From: an uncultured Candidatus Saccharibacteria bacterium
Lineage (GTDB): Bacteria > Patescibacteriota > Saccharimonadia > Saccharimonadales > Saccharimonadaceae
Length of the DNA: 10,049 nt
Direction: 5' to 3'
Assembly (NCBI GenBank): GCA_947364965.1
Contig: CANAUU010000030.1
Coordinates: 1 to 10,049 of the forward strand
This document shows positions 6,509 through 10,049 of this stretch, piece by piece (the stretch's first letter is position 1; each line of letters begins with the position of its first letter). The translations under genes were made by a program, and so were the position numbers. The notes beneath the pieces were generated by a model. The model had not been told where the DNA came from. It made no database searches and saw nothing but the letters and a program-made list of their open reading frames with translations.

Positions 6509-6682
6509 ATGAATATTGGAAGGATTTTGATGGGGTGGCTGGTGATTGCGGGGATTTTGGTGCTGATTGTGGTGGCGCTGGTGAAAAGTGGGATTGTCTC
6601 GATTCGCGTGGAGAAGATTGATTCGGACGAGCCAGAGCAGTTCGACGAGGATGATGAAGACGATGCGCGGGAGGACTTTTGA
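6509..6682 (+). CDS. Small single-span membrane protein with acidic C-terminal tail
   Basis: 57 residues. The N-terminus is followed by one hydrophobic span at about residues 6-30 (for example ILMGWLVIAGILVLIVVALV) and a very acidic tail: from D38 on, 13 of 20 residues are Asp or Glu. The likely topology is a membrane anchor with the acidic tail on one face; no family is recognised. The start is set at 6509, not further upstream in the same frame, because TATAAT (6497-6502) puts +1 on this ATG. There is no Shine-Dalgarno, consistent with a leaderless message as seen for two other genes here. Codons follow the plus-strand G/T-ending pattern (GTG, ATT, GCG), which supports real coding. Stop is TGA. 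It stands alone between a divergent orphan gene and a long gap. Function unknown. Confidence 0.65.
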   Translation: MNIGRILMGWLVIAGILVLIVVALVKSGIVSIRVEKIDSDEPEQFDEDDEDDAREDF

Positions 6683-6961
6683 AGCTAAGGAGTGTCTTTA
6701 TAGGTTTTAACAGGGGTAGAATGGGGCTATAGGGGTGAAAATGGGGGTTTCGTAGTTCTCGTTTTGTTCGGGTTTAGTTCGGGTGGACGGGGAGGAGGAA
6801 AATTAATATATGCGTAAGTGGGGTTGGCGGCGGGGTCAGGATGGAGTTGTTTGCGCAATAAAATGGAGGGAAATAGGGAATTTGTGAAATTAAAAGTTGG
6901 GTGACGGAGGCGGTGGCCGGCGGGCCGCGGTCTAACTGGGGCGGTGGCTGGATGAGGGTTG

Positions 6962-6990
6962 TTGTCGCGGGGTTTAAGTATAAGTATTAT
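6962..6990 (+). promoter_or_regulatory. Possible promoter in the intergenic gap
   Basis: TTGTCG (6962-6967), 17 bases, TATTAT (6985-6990). Predicted +1 is near 6997, inside the inverted repeat at 6989-7016. The match is weaker than the other promoters here and no secure gene follows, so this is tentative. Confidence 0.3.
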
Positions 6991-7016
6991 GTCGCAAAAT
7001 CTATATTGTGCGACAT
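6989..7016. repeat. Operator-like inverted repeat
   Basis: ATGTCGCA (6989-6996) and TGCGACAT (7009-7016) are perfect inverted copies 12 bases apart. The repeat overlaps the end of the -10-like box and the predicted start of transcription. As DNA it resembles a dimeric repressor site; as RNA it would be a short 5' hairpin. The left arm plus four bases recurs, inverted, at 6421-6432. Confidence 0.55.
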
Positions 7017-7025
7017 TGAAAATCT

Positions 7026-7121
7026 ATGGAAAAGATGAGTGTTCATGCGTCTGCTTTGTTTGGTTTTTGGTTTGGATGTCTGGTTTTGGCTGTGTGTTTC
7101 TATATTTCTATATTGTTCTAG
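7026..7121 (+). CDS. Speculative 31-residue hydrophobic peptide
   Basis: An ATG at 7026 opens 31 codons ending in TAG. The peptide has a short charged start (MEKMSVH) and one continuous hydrophobic, aromatic-rich segment, like small membrane peptides and type I toxins. It follows a promoter-like sequence and an inverted repeat in the expected leader. Against it: no convincing Shine-Dalgarno (only GGAAAAG before an alternative ATG at 7035), and T/G-rich DNA yields Phe/Val/Cys/Leu codons by chance. Treat as a candidate only. Confidence 0.15.
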   Translation: MEKMSVHASALFGFWFGCLVLAVCFYISILF

Positions 7122-7230
7122 GTTTTTTGCGCCGTTGTGTTCGTGGGGCTAGTAGTTCTGTGCGCGGTTGGTGGTAAAATGCCTGATGCACGTGCGATGG
7201 GTATGGTTATTGCTGTGATGGGTTTACAAA

Positions 7231-8004
7231 TTAGGCGATTTCGGCGAGTTTGTCGAGGAGCTGGAGTTTGATCCAGTTGGTGAGTTCGATGTGGGCACTG
7301 TCGGTAGCGGCGGCGTGGATGGCGGAGTGGTAAACGCGCTTTTTCTCAGCGTTGTTGCGTGGGAAACCGGCGATGATAGGAACATAGCCGAGGGCGACGG
7401 AAAGTTGGTCGGTGACGACGCGGGCGATGCGACCGTTGCCATCGAAGAAGGGATGGATACGGATGAAACTGTAATGAAAATGGGCGAGGAAACGGCAGAC
7501 TTCGTCGATGTTGGAGGTTTTAACGTATTGGACGCTGTCGGTGAGGTCGCGAGCGAGGCTGTAGAGTTCGTTATAGACTTCGGCGCCGCCGCAGGGAATG
7601 TGGTGGAGGTCTTCGTCGCCGGGTGCACCGAAGCGGACATCGTGACCGCGAGGGCGTAATTCCCCAGTCTTGCGGTAGACGTGGCGGAAGAGGGTGTTGT
7701 GTTTTTGCTTCCAATCATCAATCCAGTCGGATTCGGTGCGCATGGCAAGGACGGTGCGGATGTCGATGGACTGTTCCAACTCTCTGACGAAGCCCATGAT
7801 GACGTCGGCGAGACCTTGTTCTTCTGCTTCCCTGACGAGTGGATGGACGGAGCTGATGGAGTAGCGGCGGCCGGATTTATATTCGGGAGTTTTGCGGTAT
7901 TTGCGCCAAAGGGTTTTGGCGGCATCCTCTTCGGCGATTTCGATGCGTTCAGGGTTGTGCGAGGGTGGGGTGGAGGCGTTTAGAGGTGGTTCAGGGGTGT
8001 TCAT
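7231..8004 (-). CDS. Fic-domain protein (predicted AMP/NMP-transferase)
   Basis: 257 residues with an intact Fic active-site motif, HPFFDGNGRIAR (H184, D188, N190, R192, R195), in the family context FHYSFIRIHPFF. Fic enzymes usually transfer AMP or another phosphate-containing group from a nucleotide to Ser, Thr or Tyr of a target protein, with the His as catalytic base; all key residues are present, so it should be active. The N-terminal 25 residues are polar and Pro-rich; about residues 26-130 look helical and charged. No signal peptide or membrane span is seen. I find no [S/T]xxxE[G/N] inhibitory helix motif inside it, so inhibition, if any, may come from elsewhere. It is last in the operon; its ATG overlaps the stop of the Panacea gene (ATGA), with only a weak GAGGG upstream, suggesting translational coupling. 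It may be a toxin of a toxin-antitoxin pair or an effector; the target is unknown. Confidence 0.93.
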   Translation of the reverse strand: MNTPEPPLNASTPPSHNPERIEIAEEDAAKTLWRKYRKTPEYKSGRRYSISSVHPLVREAEEQGLADVIMGFVRELEQSIDIRTVLAMRTESDWIDDWKQKHNTLFRHVYRKTGELRPRGHDVRFGAPGDEDLHHIPCGGAEVYNELYSLARDLTDSVQYVKTSNIDEVCRFLAHFHYSFIRIHPFFDGNGRIARVVTDQLSVALGYVPIIAGFPRNNAEKKRVYHSAIHAAATDSAHIELTNWIKLQLLDKLAEIA

Positions 8005-8900
8005 TGTTTCGTTCCCTCTTGTTCCGGCGTGGGTTCGTTCGGGTTTTGTTCGGGTTTTTGGGAGGGATTTGAAGAGGATTGAGCTTGGTTATTGGCAGAG
8101 GAAGTGCCTGGTGAGGTTGTTGGAGCGGGATTTGGTGATTTTTTGGAGGTTGAATGGGGCTTGGTGGCAGGCTTAGGGCGCTTCAAGAAAGGCAGCGCGG
8201 CGATGAGAGCGAGAGGGTTGAGACTGGGAGCGGTTTTGGGCTTGGTGGCGCTATGGGTGGGTTTGGCTCTGCTCAGGTCGGATTTATGGTTGGGTTGGTC
8301 GGGGTATTCGAGGTCAGTGCTTTCTTTAACGATGTCTTGAATCATGCCGCGAAGAAGGTTGGCCTGGAGAGCACCGAGTTCGTTGATTGAAGGACGTTTG
8401 ACGCGGATTTTGACCCGGATAGTATTGAAGGGGAAGGGGTTTTTGAGGTCGGCGGGGGTGATGAAATAGCGCGTGCCATTGAAGTTATTGACCCAGCTAG
8501 GGTCGGCATGACTGGCTTGGACGAGTTCAGGGGTGGTATGGGGAGCGAGGGCTTTGAGGGTGCGTTCGGTAGCTTTGAGAACTTCGCGATATTGTTCGAG
8601 CATGAGGACTTCTTCGATTTCGTTGGCTTCGCTGGATTTGAGGGTGTATTCTTCGGCGGCGAAGGAGGGGCGGTCAGAGGCGGGGGTGGCGACGATACTC
8701 GGATGATTGAGGGCGAGTTGGAGCATACCGTCGGGGATAGGGCCGAGCGGCGAGCGAATGTAGGCGATGTCCTCAGGAGACATAAACTTTTTGCGGATGA
8801 GCTCTTTATGGACGAAGTAGATAACACGGGCAAAGCGCACCTTGTTGATGGGGGCTTTGTTGAGCAAGAGGATAGTTTTGGATAGTTGATAGAGGTCCAT
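8001..8900 (-). CDS. Panacea (SocA/DUF4065-like) domain protein with long basic disordered tail
   Basis: 299 residues. The first 150 or so resemble the Panacea domain: an N-terminal helix with INKVRFARVIYFVHKEL (18-34), a Gly-Pro turn YIRSPLGPIPDGM (47-59), and ELVQASHADPSW (125-136) resembling the conserved H...W end. Panacea proteins (for example SocA of Caulobacter) act as antitoxins or adaptors for many unrelated toxins, so it is a plausible antitoxin for the adjacent Fic protein. From about residue 200 the chain becomes Pro/Ser/Lys-rich and probably disordered, interrupted by a short hydrophobic piece (LNPLALIAALPFL, 227-239). The last residues include TPEQEG (291-296), which fits the [S/T]xxxE[G/N] pattern of Fic inhibitory helices, possibly by chance. 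The ATG lies 2 bases after the upstream stop and the gene overlaps Fic by 4 bases. The Panacea call is by motif resemblance; the tail is unusual for the family. Confidence 0.7.
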   Translation of the reverse strand: MDLYQLSKTILLLNKAPINKVRFARVIYFVHKELIRKKFMSPEDIAYIRSPLGPIPDGMLQLALNHPSIVATPASDRPSFAAEEYTLKSSEANEIEEVLMLEQYREVLKATERTLKALAPHTTPELVQASHADPSWVNNFNGTRYFITPADLKNPFPFNTIRVKIRVKRPSINELGALQANLLRGMIQDIVKESTDLEYPDQPNHKSDLSRAKPTHSATKPKTAPSLNPLALIAALPFLKRPKPATKPHSTSKKSPNPAPTTSPGTSSANNQAQSSSNPSQKPEQNPNEPTPEQEGTKQ

Positions 8901-8902
8901 GG

Positions 8903-10048
8903 CTAGTGGCGGATGGTGAATTCGTTGCTATTGTCGGAGTAGGGGTGGTTTGAGCCGCGGAAGTTGGTGGGGCTTTCGCGAGTTTCGCGGGTGGTGCTGA
9001 GCCGGGGACCGGCGTTGTAGCTGGGGCTAGCGGTAGGGTTTGGGCTGGCGGCTGAGTTGGCATTGAGGCTGGGGCGTGCGGCATAATTCCCTCCTGTAGC
9101 TTTCAGGGCGACTTTGCCGGTGGCCTTTAGCTTTGGGTTGGCAACTTTGCCGAGGAATTTGGCTTCGGCGTTTCTAGCGGCGGTACGAGAGTTTGAGACG
9201 GAATTGCTGGATTTTGACGAAGTTTGGGTGGATTTTTCGGGAGATTTTGAAACGTTTTCGCGTTTTTGGCTGTTTTCGGGCGTTTTTGCGGGCTTTTCGG
9301 ATTTTTGGCTCTGGGATGAAGGTGTGGGCTTAGCGTTAGCGTTTTTGCCTTCCTGACGCGTTTGGGGGGCTTTTGCGGCTTGTTTCTCGGCGACGAGCGA
9401 GCCAAGGTCTTTTAGCCCATTGCGTTCTTTGCCTTCGGCGGCGTTAGGGGAGAGTTTGAGCTTCTTGAAGTCGGCCTGAGGGGTGGGAGTGTACTGAAAA
9501 ACTGGTTTTTTCGGAGTTTCGGGCTGATAATCGGCGTTATTCCCTGCCATGTAGCCGGCGCCATAGCCTCGAGTAGTGTAGCTATTGTTGATCTGGCGAT
9601 TGATGAGGTCTTGCTCGCTGCCAGCGCGACCAGAATCGGAGAGCTCTTTCTTGTATTTTTCGGATTGTTCGATGGTGGCACGAATTTCAGCTTCAACTTC
9701 AGCGCGAGAGCGGGCATAGCCACGGCGAGAGGATTCGACGATTTTGTCGAAATTATCTTGAGGTGTGGTCGGGAGAGAGAGGGTGGTGGCGGAGAAAGCA
9801 GGGACTTTTTCGCCGTTAATAATCATGGAAATGACGAAATGGCGGTTGTTCATCTGGATGAGGTCGGATTGGTCGAAGACGGGCTCGAATTGTTTGGCGA
9901 GGATAGGGGCGTCGTCGGCGGAAACGCGGAAGGAGATGGTGGTACCGACGTTGCCGAAGACGGCATCGCGGACGGAGTCGGTCATCTGGGAGATATATTG
10001 GTTGGCGACGGTGAGGTTGAGACCGTATTTACGAGCTTCGGAAAGGAT
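8903..10048 (-). CDS. VirD4/TraG/HerA-like type IV secretion ATPase, C-terminal part only
   Basis: 381 residues are visible, open to the right edge; the N-terminus and Walker motifs lie outside. The frame starts mid-protein as LSEARKYGLNLTVANQYISQ, then DAVFGNVGTTISFRVS and a segment ending near MIINGEKVPAFSATTLSLP. This is the C-terminal ATPase region of conjugation-type/HerA-like DNA-translocating ATPases common in CPR genomes, annotated there as type IV secretion DNA-binding domain proteins. Its probable role is an inner-membrane coupling or DNA-pumping ATPase. After a charged helical stretch (EVEAEIRATIEQSEKYKKEL) come about 230 residues of Lys/Ser/Pro/Asn-rich, likely disordered and basic sequence with repeated SPEKS/TPENS-like pieces, ending in TIRH. 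It is followed after 2 bases by the Panacea gene, so the three genes probably form one transcript whose promoter is outside the window. An internal Met at 9985 is not the start, as the conserved frame continues upstream. Confidence 0.85.
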   Translation of the reverse strand: MLSEARKYGLNLTVANQYISQMTDSVRDAVFGNVGTTISFRVSADDAPILAKQFEPVFDQSDLIQMNNRHFVISMIINGEKVPAFSATTLSLPTTPQDNFDKIVESSRRGYARSRAEVEAEIRATIEQSEKYKKELSDSGRAGSEQDLINRQINNSYTTRGYGAGYMAGNNADYQPETPKKPVFQYTPTPQADFKKLKLSPNAAEGKERNGLKDLGSLVAEKQAAKAPQTRQEGKNANAKPTPSSQSQKSEKPAKTPENSQKRENVSKSPEKSTQTSSKSSNSVSNSRTAARNAEAKFLGKVANPKLKATGKVALKATGGNYAARPSLNANSAASPNPTASPSYNAGPRLSTTRETRESPTNFRGSNHPYSDNSNEFTIRH

Positions 10049-10049
10049 T

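Larger units (their letters stand above)
6683..7230. other. 548-base intergenic gap without a firm gene
   Basis: It lies between the small membrane protein and the end of the Fic operon. The first half is G-rich with no clear coding signal; it contains GTTCGGGT twice (6766-6773, 6777-6784) and a GC-rich patch around 6910-6935. The second half is T/G-rich and holds a promoter-like sequence (6962-6990), an inverted repeat (6989-7016) and a tiny hydrophobic open frame (7026-7121). No tRNA, rRNA or CRISPR structure was recognised, and no clear terminator for the Fic operon was found. Confidence 0.6.

Noticed and set aside
6959..7177. 72-codon plus-strand frame in the gap
   Set aside because: Cys/Trp/Phe/Val-rich product of T/G-rich DNA, with a TTG start, no Shine-Dalgarno and no recognisable domain.
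7224..7925. 233-codon minus-strand frame inside the Fic gene
   Set aside because: Ser/Pro/Thr-rich out-of-frame reading of the Fic coding sequence, whose own frame contains an intact catalytic motif.
6761..8057. 15-base match GTTTTGTTCGGGTTT at 6761-6775 and 8043-8057
   Set aside because: One copy is within the coding tail of the Panacea gene and the sequence is low-complexity G/T; chance is likely in DNA this skewed.
1..10049. tRNA, rRNA, CRISPR array, transposase or alternative genetic code
   Set aside because: No cloverleaf, spaced repeats, transposase motifs or insertion ends were seen, and TGA ends the small membrane protein and the Panacea gene in sensible positions.

Overview
The window looks like a chromosomal segment of a Candidate Phyla Radiation (Patescibacteria) bacterium, most plausibly a Saccharibacterium. 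The clues are a CPR-style type IV secretion/HerA-like ATPase C-terminus (readable as ILSEARKYGLNLTVANQYIS at the right edge), a heterodimeric ABC exporter pair, consensus sigma-70-type promoters, and start codons that often lie directly on the predicted transcription start (leaderless). TGA is used as a normal stop, so the code is the standard bacterial one, not the UGA=Gly code of Gracilibacteria. Taxonomy is inferred from protein flavour only.

Left part (1-1820): a truncated VUT/YhhQ-type queuosine-precursor transporter on the minus strand with a leaderless promoter; then a minus-strand membrane protein with a Gly/His-rich N-terminus, a strong Shine-Dalgarno and a textbook terminator. This gene shares a divergent promoter region with the next operon.

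Centre (1828-5433): a two-gene plus-strand operon for an ABC exporter. The motifs are complementary. The first subunit has a good signature (SGGQ) but an altered Walker B/H-loop (DD, Q); the second has intact Walker B/H-loop (DE, H) but a degenerate signature (SAGE). That predicts one canonical and one degenerate ATP site. The operon ends in a hairpin terminator facing a convergent, AT-richer minus-strand orphan gene (5529-6224). The orphan's stop codon sits in the loop of its own terminator-like hairpin.

6225-7230: mostly non-coding. It holds a consensus minus-strand promoter, a 57-aa single-span membrane protein with an acidic tail, and a 548-base gap with an operator-like inverted repeat next to a promoter-like sequence and a speculative 31-aa hydrophobic peptide.

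Right part (7231-10048): a tightly packed minus-strand operon, with the C-terminus of a VirD4/TraG/HerA-type ATPase, then a Panacea (SocA/DUF4065-like) protein after 2 bases, then a Fic protein with an intact HPFFDGNGRIAR motif overlapping by ATGA. A toxin-antitoxin-like pair coupled to a secretion ATPase gene is the most interesting arrangement here.

Across the window the plus strand is G-rich whichever way genes point. Plus-strand genes prefer G/T-ending codons and minus-strand genes prefer C-ending codons, which suggests strong replication-strand skew with plus as the leading strand.
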